Positions 23,288-30,918 of a stretch of DNA of 32,562 nucleotides are shown piece by piece. Each line of letters begins with the position of its first letter. Positions within the stretch are counted from its first letter, which is position 1. The notes below the pieces were generated by a model. It did not search any database and was not told the DNA's origin. It saw only the letters and a list, made by a program, of their open reading frames with translations. Origin of the DNA: an uncultured Collinsella sp. GTDB taxonomy: Bacteria > Actinomycetota > Coriobacteriia > Coriobacteriales > Coriobacteriaceae. Position numbers and translations under genes: made by a program. The stretch is taken from assembly GCA_937934355.1 (NCBI GenBank), contig CALGZY010000260.1:1-32562 (forward strand). The letters run 5' to 3'.

Positions 23288-24807
23288 TGGTCCCTCCTTC
23301 CCTGGTACATCGCCGCCTCGAGCACGTGGTCCTGCGTCACTTGCTCGCTCTCGGCGACATCTGCGATCGTACGCGCAATGCGAACCAGGCGCACGATGCC
23401 ACGCCCTGTGAGATGTGTGCGTTTGGACAGACCGAGCACACACTTCTCCGCCGCATCATCGAGCTCAAAGGTCGAAACGACGCCGTCAATGGACCGTGTC
23501 TCGTCATCCTCGGCCTCGGCATCCGCATCGTCCATACGGGACTCGCGCCAGGCGCGAAAGGCGCGACCGCGCACAACGTAGTCACGTAACTCGGCCGACG
23601 ACATACCCTCCGCGCCCTCGATAATCACCTGAGGGTCGGGACGGGTCACATCGATCATCATGTCGATACGGTCGGCCAAAGGACCGCGCAGTTTAGACCG
23701 ATAGCGCTCGACCATCGCCGCCGAGCAGCGACACGGTACCTCGCGATCGCCCAAAAAGCCGCAGGGACAGGGATTGCTCGCAACCAGCAGCTGAAAGCGC
23801 GACGGGAAGGAAAAAGCCCCGTCGACGCGTACGATCCTGACGTAGCCGCGTTCGATGGGCTGACGCAGTGTCTGCAGCACACCCGTGGGAAACTCGGCAA
23901 GCTCGTCCAAAAAGAGCACGCCGCCATGAGCAAGGCTAATTTCGCCCGGATGCACTGGACGCCCGCCGCCGATGAGACCCGCGGTCGAAATGCTGTGATG
24001 CGGGCTGCGGAAGGGGCGATGCCCCGCAAGCAGTCCATCGATGTTCTCACCCAAGACCGAATGGATGCACAGCGCCTCCTGCTGGTCCTCGACGGAAAGC
24101 TCGGGCAGGATGCCGGTCATACGGCGTGCGAGCATCGTCTTGCCCGATCCCGGGGACCCAATCATGAGCAAGCCGAGTTCTCCTGCCGCCGCAAGCGCCA
24201 TGCCGCGTTTAGCGACTTCCTGCCCCAGCACGTCGGCATAGTCGAGCTCTGGCTCAAAGGTCGCCTCGACGCCCTCGGAATCCAAGTAGTGCCGCACGGC
24301 ATCGCCCATACCATGAGCAAGCTGAGACAAATGATCGATAAAGCCGCAATCCACGCCCGCGAGTGGCACATGCTGGTCGGACCTGCCGGCGATAAAAGAC
24401 AGCCCCATGTCGCGAGCCAATAGCTGAAACGCTACCTCGCCCTTGACAGGAAGCACCGTACCGTCCAAGCCGAGCTCGCCGGCGATAAGGCAGCGATCGA
24501 GGTTATCACGGGGAATCTGACCATCGGCTGCCAGAACCGCGATGGCGATGGGCAGATCAAAGCCACTTCCGGTCTTGCGAATATCGCCGGGCGCCAGATT
24601 GACCGTAATGCCCGAGCGTGGGATCTCGAACCCGGCGGAGCGCATCGCACAGCGAATACGACCACGTGACTCCATCACCTCCATACTCGGGATGCCGAGC
24701 ATCTGGATGCCCGGGATGCCACCGGCAAGCGAGACCTCAACCGTGACGTGAATCGCCTCGACGCCGCGGATGCAGGCCGCGTGAACGGCAAACGTCTCGA
24801 ACGCCAT
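23284..24807 (-). CDS. comM: ComM/YifB family Mg-chelatase-like AAA+ ATPase
   Basis: Hexameric helicase that promotes branch migration during integration of transforming DNA. 507 residues: an N-terminal Lon-protease-S5-like domain (GIPGIQMLGIP, TVNLAPGDIRKTGSGFDLP, LGLDGTVLPVKG); an AAA+ core with Walker A GSPGSGKT (217-224), SPHHSISTAGLIGGG and Walker B GGVLFLDELAEF; a cysteine-rich NPCPCGFLGDREVPCRC; and a C-terminal Mg-chelatase helical domain. A short acidic stretch (DDADAEAEDDE, near 440) interrupts that last domain. The ATG shares its A with the yraN stop (TGATG). Cluster yraN-comM-dprA is conserved across Gram-positives. Confidence 0.95.
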   Translation of the reverse strand: MAFETFAVHAACIRGVEAIHVTVEVSLAGGIPGIQMLGIPSMEVMESRGRIRCAMRSAGFEIPRSGITVNLAPGDIRKTGSGFDLPIAIAVLAADGQIPRDNLDRCLIAGELGLDGTVLPVKGEVAFQLLARDMGLSFIAGRSDQHVPLAGVDCGFIDHLSQLAHGMGDAVRHYLDSEGVEATFEPELDYADVLGQEVAKRGMALAAAGELGLLMIGSPGSGKTMLARRMTGILPELSVEDQQEALCIHSVLGENIDGLLAGHRPFRSPHHSISTAGLIGGGRPVHPGEISLAHGGVLFLDELAEFPTGVLQTLRQPIERGYVRIVRVDGAFSFPSRFQLLVASNPCPCGFLGDREVPCRCSAAMVERYRSKLRGPLADRIDMMIDVTRPDPQVIIEGAEGMSSAELRDYVVRGRAFRAWRESRMDDADAEAEDDETRSIDGVVSTFELDDAAEKCVLGLSKRTHLTGRGIVRLVRIARTIADVAESEQVTQDHVLEAAMYQGRRDQ

Positions 24808-25292
24808 CACGACACCTGCCAATCGAACGCGTTGTACTGGTGCTCGATCTCGGCGATATGCCCGCCGCGAATGGTGACGCCCACGGCATCGAAGCGAATC
24901 GCCTTGAGCGGATAGTGCTCCATGAGATAGCAACTCGCGATGCGGCGGTAGCGGCGTTGCTTTTGGGCGTCCACGGCCTCCTCAGGAAAGACCCGCGTGT
25001 TGCAATCCAGCGCGACGCGCCTGGTCTTGACCTCCGCCATAACCACGACATCGTCGAGCTCATCGAGCAGCACCAGGTCGGCCTCGCCCTCTGAGCATCG
25101 ATAGCCTTGTTCCAGCAATGCATAGCCGCGCTCGTTAAAGTAATCGATTGCGATAAGCTCGCCCAGCATACCCAGCTCGCGGGGACTGAGCCCCTTGATA
25201 AACTCGGGCGTCATCGCCCCGCAGTCGAGCTCGCCGTTTTCCCAACGCTCCTTGAGCTGCTGCGTCTTGCTCTTTTTGCTTGCGGCACTCAT
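24807..25292 (-). CDS. yraN: YraN/UPF0102 family nuclease-fold protein
   Basis: 161 residues. The core has LGELIAIDYFNERGY, EGEADLVLLD and VMAEVKTRR, the D and ExK of a PD-(D/E)XK nuclease fold, followed by QKQRRYRRIASCYL. Its function is not settled; neighbours suggest DNA processing. A polar N-terminal extension of about 40 residues (MSAASKKSKTQQLKERWENG) precedes the core and is longer than usual. The ATG follows AAAGGAG at good spacing; the frame is open further upstream, across the terminator, but that part is not credible protein. Overlaps comM by one base. Promoter not evident; it follows the rnhB terminator by about 100 bases. Confidence 0.9.
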   Translation of the reverse strand: MSAASKKSKTQQLKERWENGELDCGAMTPEFIKGLSPRELGMLGELIAIDYFNERGYALLEQGYRCSEGEADLVLLDELDDVVVMAEVKTRRVALDCNTRVFPEEAVDAQKQRRYRRIASCYLMEHYPLKAIRFDAVGVTIRGGHIAEIEHQYNAFDWQVS

Positions 25293-25390
25293 GGGGTCTC
25301 CTTTCCCGCACGCTGCAGTGCCCCGATGATGAGGGCACCTTTCATGCGGGTAAGTACCGGAAGCAAACCAAAAGCTGACCAAATGCCGAC

Positions 25391-25432
25391 AAAAAACGGG
25401 CCGTACGCAGCAATGCTGTTGCATACGGCCCG
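25391..25432 (-). terminator. rnhB terminator
   Basis: A 9-bp stem CGGGCCGTA/TACGGCCCG with a further partly paired upper part, followed in the minus-strand RNA by TTTTTT. It separates rnhB from yraN-comM-dprA-trmFO-xerC. Confidence 0.9.
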
Positions 25433-25481
25433 CTACCACCAGGTTTATAAAACCCCAGAGGTCCCTGTCTCCACAATTGAC

Positions 25482-26270
25482 CTAGAAAAGGCGCTCAGTC
25501 TGCAGAAAGTTTCCGCAAAAGCTCACGCGGTGCAGCGGACAAAGTCCATGTTTGCGAATGGCCTCGATGTGCTCGGGGCTCGCATAGCCCTTCGACTCGG
25601 CCAGATGGTACTCGGGATACTCGGCGTCGTACTCGACCATCATCTCGTCACGCGTGACCTTGGCCATGATGGACGCCGCGGCGATACAGGCGATTTTGGC
25701 ATCGCCCTTCACCACGTCGCGCTCGTTGGGAACGGCGCCCAAGGGGTTACCGTCCATAAGCACGCAATCGGGCTCGAGCCCCGTATCGGCCACGGCGCCC
25801 GCAACGGCAGCGCGGATGGCGCGGGCCATGCCCATCTCATCGATATCCTTAGGCGCGATATGGCAAAAACCGATCGTCGTCGCCACCTCCGCAATCTTCA
25901 CCGAGAGCAGCTCGCGGCGCGCCGGCGTGAGCTTTTTGGAATCGTTGATGCCCCAGACGCGCGGCTCCATAGGAAGGCAGACGGCGCATACCGTCAAAGG
26001 ACCGGCCACAGAGCCGCGACCCACCTCGTCGACGCCCACGACCACCCCATCGCCGCCAAGCTCATGCATAAGCTCGTACATGTCATTGACGCGCTCGCGC
26101 TCGGCAAGTTCCTTGGCATGGCGCTTAAGGGCACGCTCGCAAGCCTTGATCACCTGCTGGCGCGGATCCTCGCGATAATGCTCCACGAGGGCGGGGATCT
26201 CCTCAAACGTTGCGCTCGCCAGCTCTCCGGCAACCTGCGATGCCGAAACCGAGCTCGTCATATTGGCCAT
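25482..26270 (-). CDS. rnhB: Ribonuclease HII
   Basis: Removes RNA from RNA-DNA hybrids and single ribonucleotides from DNA. 262 residues. Active-site motif GVDEVGRGSVAGP (D81, E82), then NDSKKLTPARRE, VLMDGNPL (D171), and KGDAKIACIAAASIMAKVTRD (D188). The first 70 residues form a helical, charged extension ahead of the catalytic core, as in some Gram-positive RNases HII. The start is an ATG with GGAGG seven bases upstream; an ATG six codons earlier overlaps that site. It begins 29 bases after the rplS terminator with no visible promoter, so it probably depends on read-through. Confidence 0.95.
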   Translation of the reverse strand: MANMTSSVSASQVAGELASATFEEIPALVEHYREDPRQQVIKACERALKRHAKELAERERVNDMYELMHELGGDGVVVGVDEVGRGSVAGPLTVCAVCLPMEPRVWGINDSKKLTPARRELLSVKIAEVATTIGFCHIAPKDIDEMGMARAIRAAVAGAVADTGLEPDCVLMDGNPLGAVPNERDVVKGDAKIACIAAASIMAKVTRDEMMVEYDAEYPEYHLAESKGYASPEHIEAIRKHGLCPLHRVSFCGNFLQTERLF

Positions 26271-26299
26271 ACCAGGCCCTCCTTGCATGCAAATCAGAT

Positions 26300-26329
26300 A
26301 AAAAGAAGGGCCACCCGAAGGTGACCCTT
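26300..26329 (-). terminator. rplS terminator with UUCG tetraloop
   Basis: Stem AAGGGTCACC/GGTGGCCCTT (10 bp, one G-U) capped by TTCG, followed by C and TTTTT in the minus-strand RNA. Confidence 0.9.
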
Positions 26330-26363
26330 GTGTCCAAACGAGTGGACAGACGCTGCGATCTTC

Positions 26364-26705
26364 TTAGCGCTTCTCGGGGATGCGAGCAGCCTTGCCCACC
26401 TTGTCGCGGAGGTAGTACAGCTTGGCGCGACGGACGCGACCATGACGAACGACCTCGAGCTTGGCGATCTTGGGGCTGTGAAGCGGGAAGGTACGCTCAA
26501 CACCGACACCGAAGGACATCTTGCGGACGGTGAAGGTCTCGCGGGCACCGGCGCCGGCCATGCGGATGACGTCGCCCTGGAAGACCTGGATGCGCTCGCG
26601 GTCGCCTTCCTTAATGCGGTAGTGAACCTTGACGTTGTCGGCGACGCGAACCTGAGGAATGTCCTCGCGGATCTGCTGACGCTCGATTGCGCGGATGTAA
26701 TCCAT
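26364..26705 (-). CDS. rplS: 50S ribosomal protein L19
   Basis: L19 lies at the interface of the 30S and 50S subunits. 113 residues: [70 protein letters not shown], and [19 protein letters not shown], all conserved. AAGGA lies seven bases before the ATG; a TTG two codons earlier overlaps the spacing and is not used. It has its own promoter and a leader hairpin, and ends at a terminator before rnhB. The usual rimM-trmD neighbours are not here. Confidence 0.98.
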   Translation of the reverse strand: MDYIRAIERQQIREDIPQVRVADNVKVHYRIKEGDRERIQVFQGDVIRMAGAGARETFTVRKMSFGVGVERTFPLHSPKIAKLEVVRHGRVRRAKLYYLRDKVGKAARIPEKR

Positions 26706-26729
26706 GTGCAATTCCTTACTCTTCTAGAG

Positions 26730-26753
26730 GTGCCGTACCACCTTGGCCGGCAC
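26730..26753 (-). promoter_or_regulatory. Hairpin in the rplS leader
   Basis: GTGCCG/CGGCAC stem with an inner CCA/TGG stem and small asymmetric internal loop, 25 bases before rplS. It resembles in size an autoregulatory r-protein leader hairpin but I cannot match it to a known L19 motif. Confidence 0.4.
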
Positions 26754-26774
26754 GTAGTTGAACAAACGTATTCG

Positions 26775-26802
26775 AGTATACACGCGCGGGTTTCTGCTGC
26801 AA
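26775..26802 (-). promoter_or_regulatory. rplS promoter
   Basis: TTGCAG, 16 bases, TATACT on the minus strand, about 70 bases before the rplS ATG. Good match to a sigma-70-type promoter. Confidence 0.7.
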
Positions 26803-26849
26803 GAACAATTTTTTACGCAGACAAAAAGACAAAACCAGCACATGAATAA

Positions 26850-26877
26850 CCGCCCGTCTCACGAATGAGACGGGCGG
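26850..26877 (-). terminator. ppdK terminator with UUCG tetraloop
   Basis: A perfect 12-bp stem CCGCCCGTCTCA/TGAGACGGGCGG capped by TTCG, followed by TTATTC. About 40 bases past the ppdK stop. The U-run is weak but the stem is very stable. Confidence 0.75.
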
Positions 26878-26915
26878 CATGAAGGGGGCTACGCTAGGCG
26901 TCTAAACCCAAAACG

Positions 26916-29666
26916 TTAGGCGGAACGCTTGGCCTCGAGCTTGGCCTGAGCGGCAGCCAGGCGTGCGAGGGGCACGCGGTAGGGCGAGCAGGACACGTAG
27001 TCCACGTCGGCCACGTTGAACAGGCCCTTAATGGATTTGGGGTCGCCGCCGTGCTCGCCGCACACGCCAAAGTGCATGTCGGGGTTGGTGGCACGACCTT
27101 TCTCGACGGCCATGCGCACGAGCTCCAGCACCGCCAAGTCGATGGTCTCGAAGGGGTTGTCCTTCAAGATCTTCTTGTGCATGTACAGCGGGATGAACTT
27201 GGCCTCGGCATCGTCGCGGGAGAAGCCGAAGGTCGTCTGGGTGAGGTCGTTGGTGCCGAAGCAGAAGAAGTCGGCATGATGGGCGATCTCGTCAGCGACC
27301 ATGCAGGCACGCGGCAGCTCGAGCATCGTGCCCACGGGAATATTGAGCTCGACGCCCTCTTCGTCGGAAACCTCGGCGATTACGCGCTCGATAACCTCGC
27401 GGGTCTGGACATGCTCGGCCGTGATGGAAACGAGCGGAACCATGATCTCGGGGCGCGGATCGACGCCTTCCTTGATAAGACGGGCAGCAGCCGTAGCGAC
27501 GGCGCGAACCTGCATGAGCGGCAGATCGCTAAAGACGACGGACAGGCGCACACCGCGCAGGCCGAGCATCGGGTTGGACTCGACCATGCCGTCAATACGA
27601 CGCAGACGGGTGCGCAGGGCGGCAAGCTCTTCCTCGTTGGCGCCAGCGGCTTCCTTCTTGGTGATGGCGACCTCGAGCTCGCGAGGATTATCCAAGAACT
27701 CATGAAGCGACGGATCGAGCAGGCGGACGACCACATCGCGACCGGACATGGTCTTAAACATCGCCAGGAAGTCCTCGGTCTGAACCTTGAGCAGGTCGGC
27801 CAGGGCCTGCTGCTTCACGGCCTCATCGTCAGACAGGATAAAGCTCTGGATGATGTTCTTGCGATCGCCCAGGAACATGTGCTCGGTGCGGCACAGGCCA
27901 ATAGCCTCGGCGCCAAACTCGAGTGCGAGTGCAGCATCCTCGGGGTTGTCGGCGTTGACGCGCACATGGTTGGCATGGCCGCTGGTCTCGTCCAAACGGA
28001 TTTCGTCGGCCCAGGACAGGATGGTGTCCAGGTCGCCGGTAAGCTCGGCGGAGACCAGGTCGACGGGACCGTCGACGACGATGCCCTGGGTGCCGTCGAT
28101 GGAGATGACATCGCCCTCGTGCAGTACGCGGTCGCTGCCCTCGATGCGCACGACCTTCTCGGCGGCGTCGATATGGAAGCGCTCAACGCCACAGACGCAG
28201 GGCGTACCCATGCCGCGGGCGATAACGGCGGCATGGCTCGTCTTGCCACCGTGGCTGGTAAGGATACCTTCGGCGGCGACCATGCCCTTCAGGTCGTCGG
28301 GGTTGGTCTCCCAACGAACCAGAATGACCTTGTGACCCTCGGCGGAACGTGCGACGGCGTCGTCACTCGAGAACACGACCTCGCCCACGGCGGCACCAGG
28401 GCTGGCATTAAGACCGCTGGCCAGAGCCTCATACTTCTTGGAGGCGTCGAGCTGCGGGTGCAGGAGCTGGTCGAGCTGCGCGGGATCGATGCGGCTCACG
28501 GCCTCCTCGCGGGTGATCAGGCCTTCCTCGACCATTTCGATGGCGATGCGCAGGGCGGCGGTGGCGGTGCGCTTGCCCACGCGGGTCTGGAGCATCCAGA
28601 GCTTGCCCTGCTCGATGGTGAACTCGATATCGCACATATCGCGGTAATGATCCTCGAGCGTCAGGAACACGCGCTCGAGCTCCTCACCTGCGGACTCGAG
28701 GCCCGGGGTGGTCTTGAGGTCGGCGATGGGCTCGGTGTTGCGGATACCGGCGACGACGTCCTCGCCCTGGGCGTTAACCAGAAAATCGCCGTAGAACTCC
28801 TTGGTGCCGTCGGCCGGATTACGCGTAAAGGCGACGCCCGTCGCAGAGGTCTCGCCCTTGTTGCCAAAGGCCATGGCCTGCACGTTGACGGCGGTGCCGA
28901 GGTCGTCGGAAATGCCATGCTGCTTGCGGTAGATGCAGGCACGCTCGTTCATCCAGCTGCCAAAGACGGCCTGGATTGCAAGGCGTAGCTGAAGCTCCGG
29001 ATCGTGCGGGAAAACGGGCTTGCCATCGGCGACCTCGAGCTCGGGATACAGGGAGGCATCGACGTTCTCGGAGAAGATGCCCTTAAAGGTCTCGACGAGT
29101 TCCTGCAGGTCCTCGGCCGAAAGCTCGGAATCGACGCGAACGCCGGCGACCAGACGGGCCTGGGTCAGGGCGTTCTCGAACAGGTCGGCGTCAACGCCCA
29201 TGACGACATTGGAAAACATCTGGATAAAGCGGCGATAGCTATCCCAGGCAAAACGCGGGTTCTGCGTCTGCGCGATGAGGCCCTGGACGGAATCGTCATT
29301 GAGGCCCAAGTTGAGGACCGTGTCCATCATACCGGGCATGGAGAACGGAGCGCCCGAACGAACCGACACGAGCAGCGGATCGGAGGCGTCGCCGAGCTTC
29401 TTGCCACAGCGGGCCTCGAGGTCTGCCTCGGCGGCAATGATTTCATCGAGTGCGCCATCAGGCCACACGTTGCCGGCACCGGAGTACTCGACACAGGTCT
29501 GGCAGGTAATGGTAAAGCCGCCGGGAACCGGCAGGCCGATACGGCTCATCTCGGCAAGGTTTGCGCCCTTGCCGCCAAGCACGAAGTTCATGGACTTGTC
29601 GCCCTCAGTGACACAGGTGCCCTGGGCGTCGGTTCCAAAACGGTAAACCCTCTTGCAATCGCTCAC
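26916..29666 (-). CDS. ppdK: Pyruvate, phosphate dikinase
   Basis: Interconverts pyruvate, ATP and phosphate with PEP, AMP and PPi; in anaerobes it serves glycolysis or gluconeogenesis. 916 residues. The N-terminal ATP-grasp domain has NFVLGGKGANLAEM, VSVRSGAPFSMPGMMDTVLNLG and RDMCDIEFTIEQGKLW. The swivelling phosphohistidine domain has GGKTSHAAVIARGMGTP with catalytic H478 and, two residues before, T476, the regulatory Thr. The C-terminal PEP-binding barrel has CRTEHMF, NPMLGLRGVRL, FGTNDLTQTTFGFSRDD, and FGVCGEHGGDP with catalytic C869. GTG start behind AAAGGGGA; the frame opens seven codons earlier at a GTG overlapping that site. Next to ppsR, its likely regulator. Confidence 0.97.
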   Translation of the reverse strand: MSDCKRVYRFGTDAQGTCVTEGDKSMNFVLGGKGANLAEMSRIGLPVPGGFTITCQTCVEYSGAGNVWPDGALDEIIAAEADLEARCGKKLGDASDPLLVSVRSGAPFSMPGMMDTVLNLGLNDDSVQGLIAQTQNPRFAWDSYRRFIQMFSNVVMGVDADLFENALTQARLVAGVRVDSELSAEDLQELVETFKGIFSENVDASLYPELEVADGKPVFPHDPELQLRLAIQAVFGSWMNERACIYRKQHGISDDLGTAVNVQAMAFGNKGETSATGVAFTRNPADGTKEFYGDFLVNAQGEDVVAGIRNTEPIADLKTTPGLESAGEELERVFLTLEDHYRDMCDIEFTIEQGKLWMLQTRVGKRTATAALRIAIEMVEEGLITREEAVSRIDPAQLDQLLHPQLDASKKYEALASGLNASPGAAVGEVVFSSDDAVARSAEGHKVILVRWETNPDDLKGMVAAEGILTSHGGKTSHAAVIARGMGTPCVCGVERFHIDAAEKVVRIEGSDRVLHEGDVISIDGTQGIVVDGPVDLVSAELTGDLDTILSWADEIRLDETSGHANHVRVNADNPEDAALALEFGAEAIGLCRTEHMFLGDRKNIIQSFILSDDEAVKQQALADLLKVQTEDFLAMFKTMSGRDVVVRLLDPSLHEFLDNPRELEVAITKKEAAGANEEELAALRTRLRRIDGMVESNPMLGLRGVRLSVVFSDLPLMQVRAVATAAARLIKEGVDPRPEIMVPLVSITAEHVQTREVIERVIAEVSDEEGVELNIPVGTMLELPRACMVADEIAHHADFFCFGTNDLTQTTFGFSRDDAEAKFIPLYMHKKILKDNPFETIDLAVLELVRMAVEKGRATNPDMHFGVCGEHGGDPKSIKGLFNVADVDYVSCSPYRVPLARLAAAQAKLEAKRSA

Positions 29667-29741
29667 GATACTTCCCCTTTCATGCACTTTCGCGCACGAC
29701 CGTGGTGACGAATCGACCCGCCGGATGCGAGCCGTGAGGGT

Positions 29742-29747
29742 ACTATA
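29742..29747 (-). promoter_or_regulatory. Candidate ppdK promoter -10
   Basis: TATAGT on the minus strand about 75 bases before the ppdK start. No acceptable -35 at 16-18 bases, which together with upstream repeats suggests activator dependence. Confidence 0.4.
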
Positions 29748-29788
29748 CGGCGGGCATTGAGCGGGCTTGCGCAGAGGGCGCGGGGGTT

Positions 29789-29826
29789 GGTAAACGTGGT
29801 AAATATGGCGGTAAACGGTAGGTAAA
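29789..29826. repeat. Four direct GGTAAA repeats upstream of ppdK
   Basis: GGTAAA occurs at 29789, 29798, 29810 and 29821 (spacing 9, 12 and 11 bases), three of the four within GGTAAAC or GGTAAAT. Seen from ppdK they are TTTACC boxes about 42-85 bases before the -10, on roughly one face of the helix. Confidence 0.55.
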
Positions 29827-29902
29827 GGTGGTCACCTTATGAAGATACCACTACAAGAAAATACAGGTCAGATGCAATGTATTTGCTAAATCGCTTTACC
29901 AT

Positions 29903-30014
29903 AAGTAGCTAATTTGGGACGGGGCTTTTTTAGCTGCCCCCGTCGGCAATCGGCCAAAAAGCTCGCGGCCTCAGTCGGGGTAGCTAAAAAAGCCCCGTCC
30001 CAAATTAGCTACTT
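29903..30014. repeat. 112-bp palindromic element: 38-bp inverted repeat overlapping the ppsR stop
   Basis: Arms 29903-29940 and 29977-30014 match at 37 of 38 positions in reverse complement, around a 36-base centre. Each arm contains AAGTAGCTAATTTGGGAC followed by GGGGCTTTTTTAGCT. The right arm covers the last codon and the TAG stop of ppsR. It could act as a bidirectional terminator, but the arm length and near-identity look more like a REP/REPIN- or MITE-type element. Confidence 0.8.
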
Positions 30015-30884
30015 TTGTTGGGCTCGACGGGCGGCGCGGCGGGTACGGGCTTCTTGGATTTCCTCCAAGTGGCTGATGATCTCGGAGGCGCTTTCCTCGA
30101 TGGCCTTGCCGTCGGTACGCACCACAAAGCAGCCTAGGCGCTTCATGAGCGCACGGGCTTCATCGAGCTCGCTGTGCACGCTCTCAGGCTCGGCATAGGA
30201 GCCGGCAACGGCACGAGCGTAGTCATCGCCCAAGCGGCTATCGCGAATTTCGGAAATCACATCGACGGTCGAAATCAGGCCGAACAGGCGCATCGGGTCG
30301 ACCTCGTAAATCGACTTGGGCGGCTCCATGCCATGCGCCAGTGGGACATTGGCGACCTTGTAGCCCTGATAGGCCAAATACATCGACAGCGGCGTCTTGG
30401 ACGTACGCGATACGCCCAGCAGCACGATATCGGCTCCCGACAGATCGTCGCAGCCGTGCCCGTCATCGTGCTCAACGAAATACTCCATGGCCTCGATACG
30501 ATGGAAATAGCGGTCATCGGTCCTGTGAATCACGCCCGCAACGCCTTTGGGCGGCACACCGATGAGCGACGACAGCACGGCAAGCGTCGGGCCAATCAGG
30601 TCGACTGAACGAATATGCAGCATACCCAGGTAATCGAGCACGCGGGCGCGAAGCGCCGGATCGACAATGGTGTGAAACACGGCAATATCGCGATGGTCCG
30701 CATCGACGCGCGGGCCCACAAACGACTCCACCTGCTCCACCGAGGTCACCTTGGGCAGGCGCAAGAGAAGAAAAGCCCCTTCATCAAATTGCCCGGACGC
30801 CGCAAGCACCACTTCACAAGCGGTATCACCGAGCGAGTCGGAGATAACGATAACGGTGGGACGAGCGGTGACCGGGCAATCCAT
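30009..30884 (-). CDS. ppsR: PPDK regulatory protein (bifunctional kinase/pyrophosphorylase, DUF299)
   Basis: This family uses ADP to phosphorylate the active-site Thr of pyruvate phosphate dikinase (or PEP synthase), inactivating it, and reverses this by phosphorolysis. 291 residues: VIVISDSLGDTACEVV at the N-terminus, FHTIVDPALRARV, VIHRTDDRYFHRIEAMEYFVEHDDG, the P-loop GVSRTSKT (157-164) and YLAYQGYKVANVPL. The ATG follows AAGGAG. The ppdK gene next to it supplies the matching TSH target, which favours PPDK rather than PEP synthase as substrate. The basic C-terminal tail (RTRRAARRAQQK) ends inside a palindromic element, so the last residues may have been altered by its insertion. Confidence 0.95.
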   Translation of the reverse strand: MDCPVTARPTVIVISDSLGDTACEVVLAASGQFDEGAFLLLRLPKVTSVEQVESFVGPRVDADHRDIAVFHTIVDPALRARVLDYLGMLHIRSVDLIGPTLAVLSSLIGVPPKGVAGVIHRTDDRYFHRIEAMEYFVEHDDGHGCDDLSGADIVLLGVSRTSKTPLSMYLAYQGYKVANVPLAHGMEPPKSIYEVDPMRLFGLISTVDVISEIRDSRLGDDYARAVAGSYAEPESVHSELDEARALMKRLGCFVVRTDGKAIEESASEIISHLEEIQEARTRRAARRAQQK

Positions 30885-30918
30885 GCGGGGCTCCTTTTGC
30901 GCTTATGCGCAGGCTGGC

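Larger units (their letters stand above)
29667..30008. other. Intergenic region between ppsR and ppdK
   Basis: 342 bp without a gene. From right to left on the minus strand: a 112-bp palindromic element (29903-30014), an AT-rich stretch (about 29827-29902), four GGTAAA repeats (29789-29826), a GC-rich stretch, a candidate -10 for ppdK, and the ppdK ribosome binding site. So ppdK probably has its own control rather than simple read-through from ppsR. Confidence 0.6.
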
